A stretch of DNA of 64,000 nt from Pseudomonadota bacterium (GTDB lineage: Bacteria > Pseudomonadota > Gammaproteobacteria > Burkholderiales > Sulfuriferulaceae). A program made the translations under genes and the position numbers. Positions within the stretch are counted from its first letter, which is position 1, and each line of letters starts with the position of its first letter. Under the pieces are notes generated by a model, which did not search any database, was not told the origin of the DNA, and saw nothing but the letters and a program-made list of their open reading frames with translations. The stretch spans positions 1-64,000 of the forward strand of contig JAJYMO010000049.1 in NCBI GenBank assembly GCA_021786845.1. Direction: 5' to 3'. Below are positions 12,942 to 24,389 of the stretch, one piece after another.

Positions 12942-15836
12942 TTACAGGCTGCGGGCAACCTCAACAATTTCATAGGCTTCCAACTTGTCGCCCACTTCCA
13001 GATCATTGAAATTTTTCACCGACAAACCGCAATCGTAACCAAATTTCACTTCTTTCACATCATCCTTGAAACGCTTGAGTGAATCCAGTTCTCCATCGTG
13101 AACCATCGCACCATTGCGTAACACTCGCACCCGTGCACCACGTTTCACCACGCCATCGAGCACATGACAACCCGCTACAGTACCCACTTTAGAGATCACA
13201 TAAACCTCGCGCACTTCCACCATGCCGGTAATATTTTCTTGCAGGTCTGGCGTCAACATACCTGACAGTGCCGCTTTCACCAGATCTACCACTTCATAGA
13301 TAATATTATAATAGCGAATGTCCACATCCAGTGATTCGGCCAATTTACGTGCTGTCGCATCTGCCCGAATATTAAAACCAATCACAACTGCCTTGGACGC
13401 CATGGCCAAATTCACATCTGATTCCGAGATTGTACCGACAGCGCTGTGCAAAATCTCCACGCGTACTTCAGCAGTAGAAATCTTTTGTAAAGAACTGACC
13501 AATGCTTCCACAGAACCCTGTACGTCGGCTTTGATAATCAGCGGAAGTCGTTTTGCTTCGCCCTCGCCCATGGAGTCCATAATACTTTCCAACTTGGCCG
13601 CTTGACGCTTGGCCAATTGGACATCACGGAATTTACCTTGACGGAACAGTGCAATTTCGCGTGCTTTGCGCTCGTCATGCAAGACCATTGCATCTTCGCC
13701 GGCGCGAGGCACATCGGACAAACCCTGGATTTCGACTGGAATTGAAGGGCCAGCTTCCTGCACCGGTTTACCATCTTCATCCAGCATGGCGCGTACGCGC
13801 CCGAATACCGACCCGACCAATAAGACATCGCCGCGCTTCAGCGTGCCTGATTGCACCAACAGTGTTGCAACAGGACCACGTCCTTTGTCCAGCCGGGCTT
13901 CGATAATCACGCCACGCGCAGGTGTCTCACGTGAAGCAGAAAGCTCCAACACCTCGGCTTGCAACAAGATCGCTTCAATCAGTCCATCAATATTCATGCC
14001 TTTTTTGGCGGAAACCTCAACAAATTGGGTGTCGCCACCCCATTCTTCCGGTACCACACCTTGCGCAACCAATTCCTGGCGTATACGCTCCGGATTAGCC
14101 TCGGGTTTATCAATTTTATTCACTGCGACAACCATGGGCACATTGGCTGCCTTGGCATGGTGTATCGCTTCAATGGTCTGCGGCATCACGCCATCATCGG
14201 CTGCCACCACCAACACCACTAAATCGGTGACTTTTGCACCACGCGCACGCATGGCAGTAAACGCCTCGTGACCTGGGGTATCAAGGAAGGTGACCATGCC
14301 TCGCGGCGTTTCCACATGGTAAGCGCCAATATGTTGCGTAATTCCACCGGCCTCACCGCTGGCAACGCGCGCACGACGAATCGCATCCAGCAATGATGTT
14401 TTACCGTGGTCAACGTGACCCATTACCGTCACAACTGGCGCACGCGGTAACAGAACCACTTCATGCTGCTCAGACTCCTCAAGAAATGCTTCAGGGGTAT
14501 CCAAGGGTGCCGGCTTGGCAATGTGCCCCATTTCTTCCACCAGAATCATTGCCGTTTCCTGATCCAGCACCTGATTGATCGTCACCATGGAACCCATCTT
14601 CATCAGGATTTTAATCACTTCAGCCGCCTTGACTGACAACTTGTGAGCCAACTCTGCAACCGTGATGGTTTCAGGTAATAACACCTCCTGCACAACAGGT
14701 TCTGAAGGAAAGTTGAAATTGCTGTCCGCATCAACTTGCGTCTTATGATGACGGGCACCTGATTTGCGATTGCGCCATGTATCCGCTGCCGGCGCAACGC
14801 CGCCCCGCGACTTAATGCCTTTTTTACGCGATTGTGCATCATTCCACGTATTTTCTTTGGCTTTTGCTGGCACATCACGGGGTTTCTTGTCACCAGGCTT
14901 GTCTGTCCGCGCTGCTTCAGCGGTTTTTGCCACTGGTTTGTGTAGCGTATTCTCACCTTTGACGGACTTGGCATCGGCAGCAGGTGCCACTGGGTTCCTG
15001 GCCAGATCAGCTGCTTTTGCAGCGTCAGCGACCGCTTGTTCCTGTACCTGTTTGCGACGTTGTTCGCGCTCTTGTTTGAGACGAATTTCTTCAGCCTGGT
15101 GGGCATGCAGCGCAGCATGCCGTCGGGTTTCTTCTGCCCGGCGCGCCATTTCGTTTTCATCCAGTACGGATCGAATGACTTTACGACGCTGCACAACAGG
15201 CTCTTCTATCACACCCGATTTTCCAGACAAATCAGCTGTGTTTTTAACTTCTGTTATCACCCCAGGTGTGAGACTGGGTTCAAGCACAGGCGCTTGACTG
15301 TCAACGACAGCCCCCTCGTCCGCAACCAGATCGGACACCATGGGTGAACGCTCTTCCAACTTTGCGACCGGTTCCAGGACAGACCCAAGCTCATCTGGAT
15401 GGACCATCTCCAATTCAACCCCAATCGACGGGATTTCGCTCACGGTTTCTACACCAGGAGAGATTCCCATATTTTCAGCTTCGACAGCATCCATATCCAG
15501 CTGCGTAGCAGACAATTCAAGCTTCTCCGGCTCGCTCGCCGCGCCCTCGCGCTTGATCAACACACGTTTTTTGCGCACTTCCACCTGTATTGTTCGTGAT
15601 TTACCCGTTGAACTGTCTGGCCGCCGTATTTCAGTGTTTTCCCGCCGGGTTAAGGTAATTTTTCCCTTGCCCTCTTGCGCACCATGTTTTTTGCTCAAAT
15701 AATCCAGTAGACGCGATTTATCTTGCTCGGTCACGACGTCACCCGCCGTTGATTTGATCACCCCGGCTGAACGCAATTGTTCCAGCAGCAGCTCGATTGG
15801 AAGCTTTAATTCTTTGGCAAACTGTTCTACATTCAT
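12942..15836 (-). CDS. infB: Translation initiation factor IF-2
   Basis: G-domain [49 protein letters not shown]-terminal IF2 domain. Confidence 0.98.
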   Translation of the reverse strand: MNVEQFAKELKLPIELLLEQLRSAGVIKSTAGDVVTEQDKSRLLDYLSKKHGAQEGKGKITLTRRENTEIRRPDSSTGKSRTIQVEVRKKRVLIKREGAASEPEKLELSATQLDMDAVEAENMGISPGVETVSEIPSIGVELEMVHPDELGSVLEPVAKLEERSPMVSDLVADEGAVVDSQAPVLEPSLTPGVITEVKNTADLSGKSGVIEEPVVQRRKVIRSVLDENEMARRAEETRRHAALHAHQAEEIRLKQEREQRRKQVQEQAVADAAKAADLARNPVAPAADAKSVKGENTLHKPVAKTAEAARTDKPGDKKPRDVPAKAKENTWNDAQSRKKGIKSRGGVAPAADTWRNRKSGARHHKTQVDADSNFNFPSEPVVQEVLLPETITVAELAHKLSVKAAEVIKILMKMGSMVTINQVLDQETAMILVEEMGHIAKPAPLDTPEAFLEESEQHEVVLLPRAPVVTVMGHVDHGKTSLLDAIRRARVASGEAGGITQHIGAYHVETPRGMVTFLDTPGHEAFTAMRARGAKVTDLVVLVVAADDGVMPQTIEAIHHAKAANVPMVVAVNKIDKPEANPERIRQELVAQGVVPEEWGGDTQFVEVSAKKGMNIDGLIEAILLQAEVLELSASRETPARGVIIEARLDKGRGPVATLLVQSGTLKRGDVLLVGSVFGRVRAMLDEDGKPVQEAGPSIPVEIQGLSDVPRAGEDAMVLHDERKAREIALFRQGKFRDVQLAKRQAAKLESIMDSMGEGEAKRLPLIIKADVQGSVEALVSSLQKISTAEVRVEILHSAVGTISESDVNLAMASKAVVIGFNIRADATARKLAESLDVDIRYYNIIYEVVDLVKAALSGMLTPDLQENITGMVEVREVYVISKVGTVAGCHVLDGVVKRGARVRVLRNGAMVHDGELDSLKRFKDDVKEVKFGYDCGLSVKNFNDLEVGDKLEAYEIVEVARSL

Positions 15837-15945
15837 ACTAAGGACTCATTTCTAGACGACTTATCACGCGTTGATGTCGATATTTCGTGCACGGGTGAAG
15901 CATTAAGGTCACCGACCCTTTCAGGTCAGCGGATATTTAGCCAGG

Positions 15946-16060
15946 CAGGGGAGTGCATCCCTCCCTGACCGCGCCTTTAACCTTGCCCGTCAGGGCGGAG
16001 TACGGCGCTCCCACTGACCCAAAGGCCAGGGTTTTAAACCAGCAAGGCAAAAAGATAAAC
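15946..16060 (+). repeat. Dispersed structured intergenic repeat, copy B (nusA-infB spacer)
   Basis: GGGTTTTAAACCAGCAAGGCAAAAAGATAAAC at 16029-16060, with upstream hairpin CAGGGGAGTGCATCCCTCCCTG and GCGCC...GGCGC; inverted relative to copy A. Confidence 0.75.
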
Positions 16061-16086
16061 ATGCATTCATTGATAATGAACAAACC

Positions 16087-17565
16087 CTACACAAACCATG
16101 GCGCACGTGCAGCCATAATCAGACCGGACGCCCGTTCCGCAGCAATTCCGGTCATATCAACCAGCTCATCTACACCCAGCTCTGCCAATGCCTCGGCATC
16201 ATGAATGCCGTGCTCAGCAAGGTTCAATACCAATTCATCATCCATGCCTTCAAGCGTCGCCAAGTCAAGCACATCATGTTCGACTTTTTCTTCATTGACA
16301 ATGGCTTCAGTCAACAAAGCATCGCGCGCACGCGCACGCAACTCGTTCACCAAATCCTCATCAAACCCTTCAATAGTGAGCATCTCACCGATCGGCACAT
16401 AAGCCACTTCTTCTATGCTGCTAAACCCCTCATGCGCCAGAATATCAGCCACTTCCTCATCGACATCCAGCCTGGCGACAAACAGGGCGCGTAAAGCGTG
16501 CGCCTCACCCTCATTTCTCTTTTTGGCTTCTTCGACGGTCATGATATTAAGCTCCCATCCCGTCAATTCTGATGCCAGCCTGACATTCTGCCCGCCGCGC
16601 CCTATCGCCAGGGCCAACTGATCTTCATCTAACACAACATCCATGCTGTGTTTTTCTTCATCTACCACAATACTGCTCACCTCAGCAGGTGCCAGCGCAT
16701 TGATCACAAATTGCGCCGCTTCGGGTGACCACAAAATAATATCCACGCGCTCACCCGCCAACTCTGCCGTCACGGCCTGTACACGCGACCCGCGCATACC
16801 CACACAGGTGCCGATAGGATCAAGACGCTGATCGTTCGATTTTACTGCAATTTTCGCACGGATGCCTGGGTCACGGGCTGCACCCTTAATTTCCAGCAAA
16901 CCTTCTTCAATTTCAGGGACTTCCAGCTCAAATAATTTCGCAATAAAGTCTGGCGCGGTACGTGACAGGATGAGTTGTGGGCCACGTCCACCGCGATCCA
17001 CTCGCCATAGATAAGCCCTGACACGGTCGCCAACTCGCAGATTTTCTTTTGGGATCATCTGCTCACGTGGCAGCAACGCCTCAATACGACCCGATTCAAC
17101 AATCACATTTCCGCGCTCGATACGCTTCACCGTACCGGTCACCAAATAGGCTTCGCGTTCCAGAAAATCATTCAGGATCTGTTCACGTTCCGCATCACGT
17201 ATCCGTTGCAAAATGACTTGTTTGGCCGCCTGAGCGCCAATGCGGCCGAAATCGACCGCTTCCAGTGGTTCACGCACCGTGTCGCCCAATTGCATTCCGG
17301 GATGCGACACTTGCGCATCCGTCCAGGCGATCTGGTTTTCTGGAAACTCATGGTCATCATCCGGCACAATCAACCAGCATCGCCATGCCTGGTATTCGCC
17401 TGTGGCACGATCAATTTCGACACGAATATCCGCGCCATCGTGAAAACTTTTTTTAGTCGCTGAAGCCAAAGCCTGCTCCAGCACACCAAATACAATTTCA
17501 CGATTGACATTTTTTTCTCTGGCCAGAGCATCTGCCAACAGCAAAATTTCGCGGCTCATACCCAA
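16087..17565 (-). CDS. nusA: Transcription termination/antitermination factor NusA
   Basis: Start [19 protein letters not shown]1/KH features ([54 protein letters not shown]). Confidence 0.97.
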   Translation of the reverse strand: MGMSREILLLADALAREKNVNREIVFGVLEQALASATKKSFHDGADIRVEIDRATGEYQAWRCWLIVPDDDHEFPENQIAWTDAQVSHPGMQLGDTVREPLEAVDFGRIGAQAAKQVILQRIRDAEREQILNDFLEREAYLVTGTVKRIERGNVIVESGRIEALLPREQMIPKENLRVGDRVRAYLWRVDRGGRGPQLILSRTAPDFIAKLFELEVPEIEEGLLEIKGAARDPGIRAKIAVKSNDQRLDPIGTCVGMRGSRVQAVTAELAGERVDIILWSPEAAQFVINALAPAEVSSIVVDEEKHSMDVVLDEDQLALAIGRGGQNVRLASELTGWELNIMTVEEAKKRNEGEAHALRALFVARLDVDEEVADILAHEGFSSIEEVAYVPIGEMLTIEGFDEDLVNELRARARDALLTEAIVNEEKVEHDVLDLATLEGMDDELVLNLAEHGIHDAEALAELGVDELVDMTGIAAERASGLIMAARAPWFV

Positions 17566-17587
17566 AAACCTCCAGCTATCTTAGCCA

Positions 17588-18016
17588 TCACAATTCCGGC
17601 ACCAGACGTGATTGATCGATATTGGACATGTCCAATATCATTTCGCGCCCATCTACCATCAACACCAAAGTACGCTCATCCGAGCTCACAATAGTTCCCA
17701 TAAAACGACGTTGCCCGGCCAAAGCCATTCGCAATCGTATTTGCACCTGCCGTCCGATAAAGCGCTGATAGTCAGACCAGCGCTTTATCGGCCTGTCCAT
17801 GCCCGGAGAAGACACCTCAAGACGCTCATAGGACACATTTTCTACCGCCAACCAATTGTCCAGGTGATGACTCACCCGTTCACAGTCTTCCAGAGAAATG
17901 CCTTCGGGCTGATCAATAAACACACGCATCAAGCCGCTTTTAACTGAGTATGAAAAGTCAACCAATTCATAACCCAAACCACCAAGCGTCATTTCCAGCT
18001 TCGACTCCAGCGTCAT
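17588..18016 (-). CDS. rimP: Ribosome maturation factor RimP
   Basis: ORF 17588..18046, likely start MTLESKLEMTLGGLGYELVDFSYS; motifs DCERVSHHLDNWL, ERLEVSSPGMDRPIKR. Confidence 0.92.
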   Translation of the reverse strand: MTLESKLEMTLGGLGYELVDFSYSVKSGLMRVFIDQPEGISLEDCERVSHHLDNWLAVENVSYERLEVSSPGMDRPIKRWSDYQRFIGRQVQIRLRMALAGQRRFMGTIVSSDERTLVLMVDGREMILDMSNIDQSRLVPEL

Positions 18017-18107
18017 GCCCACTCCACAAACAAAAAATGGGCACAATGCCCATACGTATTTTCTAATCTTAATGGCTCATTAAATAAATAACAAGCGCCA
18101 ACCAAAC

Positions 18108-18196
18108 TGGTGCCCGGAGCCGGAATCGAACCGGCACGCCGATTTCTCAGCGAGGGATTTTAAGTCCCTTGTGTCTACCTATTCCACCACCCGGGC
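18108..18196 (-). tRNA. tRNA-Leu (anticodon TAA)
   Basis: Minus strand GCCCGGGTGGTGGAAT...GACTTAAAATCCC...GGTTCGATTCCGGCTCCGGGCACCA; anticodon loop CTTAAAA; encoded CCA. Confidence 0.93.
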
Positions 18197-18198
18197 TT

Positions 18199-18272
18199 TG
18201 GAGGCGGGGGTCGGAATCGAACCGGCGTCCACGGCTTTGCAGGCCGCTGCATAACCACTCTGCCACCCCGCC
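18199..18272 (-). tRNA. tRNA-Cys (anticodon GCA)
   Basis: Minus strand GGCGGGGTGGCAGAGTGG...GGCCTGCAAAGCC...GGTTCGATTCCGACCCCCGCCTCCA; encoded CCA. Confidence 0.93.
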
Positions 18273-18380
18273 TTACTCTCAACGCACGTCGGCGTACGCA
18301 CCAACTAAAAAGGGAAAGCACACCGCTTTCCCTTCTTTTAAGCTTGCTTACAGGACCCCTGCAAACCGCTCACAAAACTT

Positions 18381-18456
18381 TGGAGCGGGAAACGAGATTC
18401 GAACTCGCGACCTATACCTTGGCAAGGTATCGCTCTACCAGCTGAGCTATTCCCGC
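18381..18456 (-). tRNA. tRNA-Gly (anticodon GCC)
   Basis: Minus strand GCGGGAATAGCTCAGCTGGTAGAGCGATACCTTGCCAAGGTATAGGTCGCGAGTTCGAATCTCGTTTCCCGCTCCA. Confidence 0.95.
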
Positions 18457-18471
18457 GTCAATGAGCTGTGC

Positions 18472-18499
18472 ATTCTATCATCACAAGCAAAAATGTCAA
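18472..18499 (-). promoter_or_regulatory. Sigma70-type promoter of the tRNA Gly-Cys-Leu operon
   Basis: Minus strand TTGACA-N16-TAGAAT immediately upstream of tRNA-Gly. Confidence 0.8.
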
Positions 18500-18579
18500 T
18501 CTTTTTTCATGTATACTTGGGCTCAGTTGCAGACATCCAGAAAAAGCTTAGACTAATCCGACTTTGAAAGGATAGAACC

Positions 18580-18829
18580 GTGGGTACCGTTACATTCGAC
18601 ACATTGAAATTTGTTAAAAGGCTTGAAAGAGGCCGGCATGTCACAGAAGGAAGCTGAAGCCATTGCTGCGGCACAAAGCGAAGCATTTGAAGATCTGACC
18701 AAAACTAAAGAGCTTGCAACCAAGACCGATTTACATGAGCTGAAATACGACCTGCTCAAATGGATCGTAGGTTTAGCATTTGCTCAGTTTGCTTTACTTG
18801 TTGGAATCCTGATGAAATTACCGCGTTGA
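18580..18829 (+). pseudogene. Small coiled-coil/TM protein (DUF1640-like) with an apparent +1 frameshift
   Basis: GTG start at 18580 with RBS AAGGA gives VGTVTFDTLKFVKRL in one frame; KEAGMSQKEAEAIAAAQSEAFEDL...LLKWIVGLAFAQFALLVGILMKLPR continues in another frame after one extra base (CTT-G-AAA). The ORF track gives only the downstream frame, 18611..18829. Confidence 0.6.
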
Positions 18830-18972
18830 TCAAATTATAAGGCAAAAGAATAAGCACACGGCTACTCCAAAAATACTTCCAACCAGTTTTTAAGTCCAAA
18901 TATTCAGCATCGAATCACAATCCAGGGACGCCTTGGGGTAAAATACACCATTATTCCCATCTCGGCAAACTC

Positions 18973-19338
18973 ATGGACAGCTTGTACCTGCACGGTTTCG
19001 ACGTGCAACTCATTATTGGTGTGTACGATTGGGAGCGTCAGGCCCCCAGAACGGTGCAACTGGATCTGGACATCGGTTTACCGGATCATCGCGCCTGTTT
19101 ATCGGACAATATTGCCGAAACCATCGACTATGCCAAAGTCGCTGAACGAATACGCCTCTTCGTCACTCAGCGTCAGTTTTATCTGATTGAAGCCTTGGCT
19201 GAGCAGATTTCACAATTGATTTTACAAGAATTTCATGCCACATGGGTCAAAGTCAGCGCCACCAAACCAGGTATCGTGCCGGGTATTGCCCGTGTGGGGG
19301 TGACCATTACACGCGGTGTGCCGCCCCAAGCGGCTTAA
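18973..19338 (+). CDS. folB: Dihydroneopterin aldolase
   Basis: MDSLYLHGFDVQLIIGVYDWERQAPRTVQLDLDI...TIDYAKVAERI...FYLIEALAEQI. Confidence 0.93.
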   Translation: MDSLYLHGFDVQLIIGVYDWERQAPRTVQLDLDIGLPDHRACLSDNIAETIDYAKVAERIRLFVTQRQFYLIEALAEQISQLILQEFHATWVKVSATKPGIVPGIARVGVTITRGVPPQAA

Positions 19339-20219
19339 CCTCGCGGATGATGGTGGGCATGGAGTTGTTTCAGCCGTTCTCGCGCTACATGGGTATAAAT
19401 CTGCGTGGTAGAAATGTCGGCGTGCCCCAACAACAACTGTACCACACGCAAATCTGCACCATGATTCAACAAATGCGTGGCGAAAGCGTGCCGCAGCACA
19501 TGCGGCGAAGGCAAGGCGATTAAACCGGCTTGCAACCCACGACGTTTAATCATATACCAACAGGCTTGCCGGGTGAGCGCGTGCCCGCGCCCGCTGACGA
19601 ATACAAAATCACTTTCCCGCGCTTTCAGCAGCTCGCCTCGCGCACTTTGCAAATAATCCTTCAAAGCTTGCAAAGCCACCTCACCCAAAGGAACCAGTCG
19701 TTCTTTGCCTCCTTTCCCATTTGCTTGCACCACACCCGCATTCGCATCGATCTGGCGCAACCGCAAGCTCACCAGTTCAGATACCCGCAAACCGCTCGCA
19801 TACAAAGTTTCCAGCATGGCTTTATCCCTTTGTGACAAGGCGTCTGTACCGGATGGCGCGGTCAGTAAACGCTCCACATCCGCCTCACTGAGCTGCTTTG
19901 GCAAACTTCTGGGCAAGCGCGGCGCATCCAGTCCCACAATGGGATTCATTGATAACAGCGATTCCCGTAACGCCCAGGCATAAAAACGCCGCAAACTGGA
20001 CACATGACGCGCCGTGCTGCGCGGACTCATCTGTGCCACATACCGCGCCGCCAAATAACGTTCCAGATCCGCGCGCACCACGCCCGTGAGTGCCGCACCT
20101 TCCAGCCAGACTTCAAATTGGTGCAGATCGCGCCGATAACTCTCCAGGGTATTGCGGGCCAAGCCGTGCTCCAGCCACATGGCATCGATAAAACGATCAA
20201 TCATCTCACCGGGTTTCAT
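19335..20219 (-). CDS. xerD: Site-specific tyrosine recombinase XerD
   Basis: Catalytic motifs ASGLRVSEL, HVLRHAFATHLLNHGADLRVVQLLLGHADISTTQIYTHV. Confidence 0.94.
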   Translation of the reverse strand: MKPGEMIDRFIDAMWLEHGLARNTLESYRRDLHQFEVWLEGAALTGVVRADLERYLAARYVAQMSPRSTARHVSSLRRFYAWALRESLLSMNPIVGLDAPRLPRSLPKQLSEADVERLLTAPSGTDALSQRDKAMLETLYASGLRVSELVSLRLRQIDANAGVVQANGKGGKERLVPLGEVALQALKDYLQSARGELLKARESDFVFVSGRGHALTRQACWYMIKRRGLQAGLIALPSPHVLRHAFATHLLNHGADLRVVQLLLGHADISTTQIYTHVARERLKQLHAHHHPRG

Positions 20220-20709
20220 GCGTCAACAACCAGCGTTTATAGTCCAACTCTGCATTGTTTCGTCCACCCATAAAACCGCCCAGGCCTTGACTGGATACCA
20301 CGCGATGACAAGGGATCACTATCGGTAAAGGGTTAGCACCACACGCCTGCCCCACTGCGCGTGGCGCAGAGTTCAATTGCCTTGCCAGGGCACCATAAGT
20401 CATCGTTTCCCCCAATGGAATATCCAGCAACGCTTGCCAAACCCGGCGCTGAAACGGCGTGCCCTCCAGGAGGCACGACCATTCTGTGAACAATGGGGTA
20501 CGCGGGTCCTGCCAATAACGCTGTAAAGTCTGCTCCAGACGCAACACAACCGAATCATTCGGACGGGGGGACCGTAATTCGCCTTCACGTGGCAAAAATT
20601 CGATATGGCGCAATCCCAGTTCGTTCCCCAGCACACCCAATCGGGCAAACGGTGCAGCCAACACCGCATCCCATTCTTCAGCCTTGCGAATCTTGCGCGT
20701 CTTAATCAT
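20206..20709 (-). CDS. ogt: Methylated-DNA--[protein]-cysteine S-methyltransferase
   Basis: Active site PIVIPCHRVVSSQGLGGFMGG; ORF 20206..20748 with likely start MIKTRKIRKAEEW. Confidence 0.9.
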   Translation of the reverse strand: MIKTRKIRKAEEWDAVLAAPFARLGVLGNELGLRHIEFLPREGELRSPRPNDSVVLRLEQTLQRYWQDPRTPLFTEWSCLLEGTPFQRRVWQALLDIPLGETMTYGALARQLNSAPRAVGQACGANPLPIVIPCHRVVSSQGLGGFMGGRNNAELDYKRWLLTHETR

Positions 20710-22390
20710 ATGCCAACGCCTCGCGCGCTTCCGCCTGCAAAGCCGCATCCGGACACTGTGACAAAATCAACTGATCCAAATGTTTCGCATCTTCATGCAA
20801 ACCAGCTTTTGCCAGGCTGGCTGCCGCATCGCGCCGCGCTCGCCAAGCCAGGGCATCCCTTTCATCGCCAACCACGCGTAAATACCATAATGCGGCATCC
20901 TTTGGATCCCCCCCATCTGCCATCTGTGCCAAACGCAAAGCAATCTGGCGCTGCTGGGCGAGATTGGCGGCTGGATACATCGTTAACAACAGTTTCCGCC
21001 CGGCTTGCGCTTGATCAGTGTGTTGACTTAACCGCTCCGCAAGCAGCACCATGCCCCATGAATCTTTACTGTCCATGGCCCGCGGCTGAATTAACCAACT
21101 GCTTAAAGCCTCTGTCACATTCGGCCATTCCTGTACTCGCGCATACAATTGCGCTCTCGCTGCTTGCCAAGCCATCAGGTCAGCACCTGTCGGCAAAATG
21201 CTCACATCCTGCCACAACTGTGCAGCATGGGTATCATCGCCCATATCCAGCGCCAATTGTCCGAGACGAAACCGCACTGGCGGCGCAAAAACCTGCGGCG
21301 GCAAGCCGGGCCAAGTGGCTACAAACAGGCGCAGCGCGGTACGCTGCAAGCCATTGGCGGCAAGCAAATCCAGTAATTGCTGCTGCGCCTGTATCTTCAA
21401 TGCAGGGTCTTTGGCGTCACGCGCCAAATAAGACCATATTGCACGCGCCATCACCGGATTCTGTGCCAGGACGCTTTGCGCCTGCTCAGCCCAACCCGTA
21501 TCCGACCCAAACAGCAACAAACGCACGTTGCCAAAACGCTGGGTCATATTGTGATATAACTTCCAGACCTGCTCTGCACTGACATCCTCTGGCTGCACAG
21601 GAAAATTCAGCAAACGCTCATTCACCGCCGCACTCAGGTCATCCGCATTCATGTCGGTCACGATTTTGCGTATCACCTGCAAGGTTGGCAAATCCAGATT
21701 TTGGTCTTGCAGCAGTATTGCCATGTGCGCATGCGCCGAATCGTCAAACAACTTTCTCTGGTTGGCATCGATCAACACTGCCAAAGGGTCGGTATCGGCC
21801 AAACCGGCACGCAATCCCGATAAATCCGTTTTTTGACCCGACTGCAACACCGCCAGCACATACGCCTTCTGCAAAGCCGGATCAACGCCAAAATCTTGCT
21901 GATCGCGCAGCATTAAACTGGCGGCATCGCTGTCCGGGTGCGGCAACAGATGGCTGCGCACCACCAGGGCACGCATCATGGGTATTTCATCCGGTGCTGG
22001 CGCCCACTGCCAGAACAATCTGGCCAGACTGGCTTGCGCCAACGTCCCATTCCCCAAGGCCAATGCTGCACGGACTTTCAGGATGGCCGCTGCATGCTGT
22101 ACGTCATCGGGCGTGTCAGGTGGAAGTTTCGCAGCGTGATCCACAATCGCTTGTGGCGTACCTGCTTGCGCCAATGCCCGCCATTGCAACCGCAGATAGT
22201 CCGATTCCTGGGGCTGCGTCGTGGGCATGGTCGCATGATCCAATATCGATAAAGCCAATTCTGCCGCACCGGCATTCATGGCAGCGCTGGCGTCTTCATT
22301 CGTATCCGCTTGCGCCATGTGCGCACACATGACCACAGGCAACATCAGCCCCCACAACATACTCAACATGAAAATACGGGCACGGTTCAT
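20702..22390 (-). CDS. Exported TPR-like repeat protein of unknown function
   Basis: ORF 20702..22630; likely start MNRARIFMLSMLWGLMLPVVMCAHMAQA (signal peptide) at 22390; Ala/Leu-rich helical repeats. Confidence 0.7.
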   Translation of the reverse strand: MNRARIFMLSMLWGLMLPVVMCAHMAQADTNEDASAAMNAGAAELALSILDHATMPTTQPQESDYLRLQWRALAQAGTPQAIVDHAAKLPPDTPDDVQHAAAILKVRAALALGNGTLAQASLARLFWQWAPAPDEIPMMRALVVRSHLLPHPDSDAASLMLRDQQDFGVDPALQKAYVLAVLQSGQKTDLSGLRAGLADTDPLAVLIDANQRKLFDDSAHAHMAILLQDQNLDLPTLQVIRKIVTDMNADDLSAAVNERLLNFPVQPEDVSAEQVWKLYHNMTQRFGNVRLLLFGSDTGWAEQAQSVLAQNPVMARAIWSYLARDAKDPALKIQAQQQLLDLLAANGLQRTALRLFVATWPGLPPQVFAPPVRFRLGQLALDMGDDTHAAQLWQDVSILPTGADLMAWQAARAQLYARVQEWPNVTEALSSWLIQPRAMDSKDSWGMVLLAERLSQHTDQAQAGRKLLLTMYPAANLAQQRQIALRLAQMADGGDPKDAALWYLRVVGDERDALAWRARRDAAASLAKAGLHEDAKHLDQLILSQCPDAALQAEAREALAYD

Positions 22391-22444
22391 TTTTTGAGTT
22401 AAAATCAGTTTTTTGACACACATTTGACGTCCAGAACCAGAATA

Positions 22445-23701
22445 ATGGATATTAAAACTTACATGCAGCAAGTGGGGAAAACCGCCAGGGCGGCTGCCCG
22501 TGATATTGCCCGCGCCGATACCCAACACAAAAATCGCGCTTTGTCGGCCATTGCCACGGCAATAGAGCACCACCACGCGGCCCTGCTTGCCGCCAACACG
22601 CTTGACATGGACAATGCGCGCGCTCAACAACTCGACACCGCGCTGCTTGATCGCTTGCTGCTCAATGACAAAACCATTGCGGGCATGGCCGAAGGTTTAC
22701 GCCAAATTGCCGCGCTGCCCGATCCTGTTGGTGAAATCAGCGACCTCAAATTCCGTCCTTCCGGCATACAGGTCGGCAAAATGCGCGTGCCGCTGGGCGT
22801 TATCGGCATTATCTACGAAGCGCGCCCCAATGTCACCGCCGATGCAGCCGGTTTGTGTCTAAAATCCGGCAATGCCGCCATTTTACGTGGCGGATCAGAA
22901 GCACTGCACAGCAACCAGGTCATTGCCAATTGTGTGCGCGAAGGGCTCAAACAAGCCGGATTGCCAGAGAATTGCGTGCAAGTCATCAACACACCCGACC
23001 GCGCTGCGGTGGGCGAACTCATTACCATGCGCGAGTACGTGGATGTGATTGTGCCACGCGGGGGGAAAGGCTTGATAGAACGGCTCATGGCCGATGCACG
23101 CATTCCGGTGATTAAACACTTGCACGGGGTCTGTCATGTTTATATTGATGGCCATGCCAATGTTGAAAAAGCGGTGCGCATTGCCGACAATGCAAAAACC
23201 AGCCGTTATGGCACCTGCAACACCACTGAAACACTGCTGGTGGCTGAATCGATTGCTGCACAGGTGTTACCGGAAATTGCCAGCATCTATCGCAGCAAAG
23301 GCGTGGAGATGCGCGGTTGCGAGCGCTCACTTTATTTTATACCGGATGCGAAACCGGCCAGTGAAGAAGACTGGTTCACCGAATATTTGGCACCGATTAT
23401 TTCCATCCGCGTGGTCAAGGATATGGATGAAGCCATTGTCCACATTGCCCATTATGGTTCACAACACACCGACGCCATCGTGACGGAAGACTATACGCTG
23501 GCGCGCCGTTTCCTGCGTGAGGTGGATTCCAGCAGCGTCATGGTCAATGCATCCACCCGTTTTGCCGATGGCTTTGAATACGGTTTGGGTGCTGAAATCG
23601 GTATTTCGACCGACAAGATTCATGCTCGCGGGCCGGTAGGTTTAGAGGGTTTGACCTCTCAGAAATGGATAGTATTGGGCGATGGGCACGTGCGTGGTTG
23701 A
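22445..23701 (+). CDS. proA: Glutamate-5-semialdehyde dehydrogenase (gamma-glutamyl phosphate reductase)
   Basis: ORF 22424..23701, start [20 protein letters not shown]; motifs [30 protein letters not shown] and [26 protein letters not shown]. Confidence 0.96.
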   Translation: MDIKTYMQQVGKTARAAARDIARADTQHKNRALSAIATAIEHHHAALLAANTLDMDNARAQQLDTALLDRLLLNDKTIAGMAEGLRQIAALPDPVGEISDLKFRPSGIQVGKMRVPLGVIGIIYEARPNVTADAAGLCLKSGNAAILRGGSEALHSNQVIANCVREGLKQAGLPENCVQVINTPDRAAVGELITMREYVDVIVPRGGKGLIERLMADARIPVIKHLHGVCHVYIDGHANVEKAVRIADNAKTSRYGTCNTTETLLVAESIAAQVLPEIASIYRSKGVEMRGCERSLYFIPDAKPASEEDWFTEYLAPIISIRVVKDMDEAIVHIAHYGSQHTDAIVTEDYTLARRFLREVDSSSVMVNASTRFADGFEYGLGAEIGISTDKIHARGPVGLEGLTSQKWIVLGDGHVRG

Positions 23702-24389
23702 AACGATTGCTCATTCACCCATAGGTATTTTTGGCGGCACTTTTGACCCCATTCATTTTGGTCACCTGCGTTTAGCGGAAGAACTGGCGGAATCTCTGGC
23801 ACTCGAAACGGTGCGGTTTATGCCAACAGGCTGCCCACCCCACCGAAAAACACCGCATACCGATGCAGCGCATCGCTTGGCCATGGTACAACGCGCCACC
23901 CAAAACAACCCTCGTTTTGAGGTCGATACGAGAGAGATTGCCCAGCGAGGCATCTCCTACACGGTCGACACCCTGCATGCACTACGGCAAGAATTAGGCT
24001 CACACCGCCCCATCTGCCTGCTACTCGGTGCCGATGCGTTTTTAGGCTTGCCTCACTGGCACCACTGGGAAGAATTGTTTGATTTGGCGCACATTGCTGT
24101 GGCACACCGTCCAGGGTTCCCGCAAGCCGCCTGGCAAAACGCCATGCCGGCATCACTGCGTAGCGTATTGTCCTCCCGTCAAAGCACGGCCGCTGCGCTA
24201 CAATATGCCCCTGCCGGCAACCTGGTCACACTGGCCATTACGGCATTAGATATCTCAGCAACCCACATCCGGGACACTTTGCAAGCAGGGCGTAACCCGC
24301 GTTACTTGCTGCCGGACACTGTACTCGATTACATTTACGCCCATCAACTTTACCTTTCACCCCACTTTGAAAACACATCCAAATTATGA
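23682..24389 (+). CDS. nadD: Nicotinate-nucleotide adenylyltransferase
   Basis: [58 protein letters not shown]. Confidence 0.95.
   Translation: MGTCVVETIAHSPIGIFGGTFDPIHFGHLRLAEELAESLALETVRFMPTGCPPHRKTPHTDAAHRLAMVQRATQNNPRFEVDTREIAQRGISYTVDTLHALRQELGSHRPICLLLGADAFLGLPHWHHWEELFDLAHIAVAHRPGFPQAAWQNAMPASLRSVLSSRQSTAAALQYAPAGNLVTLAITALDISATHIRDTLQAGRNPRYLLPDTVLDYIYAHQLYLSPHFENTSKL

Noticed and set aside
18169-18567. 132-aa plus-strand ORF (RRGSESNRRPRLCRPLH...GAGNEIRTRDLYLGKVSLYQLSYSRVNEL)
   Set aside because: Translates the antisense of the tRNA-Leu/Cys/Gly cluster; a well-known type of spurious tRNA-antisense ORF.
20605-21582. 325-aa plus-strand ORF opposite ogt and the TPR gene
   Set aside because: Low-complexity composition (His/Pro/Ala-rich), no family motifs, fully antisense to a coherent coding frame.
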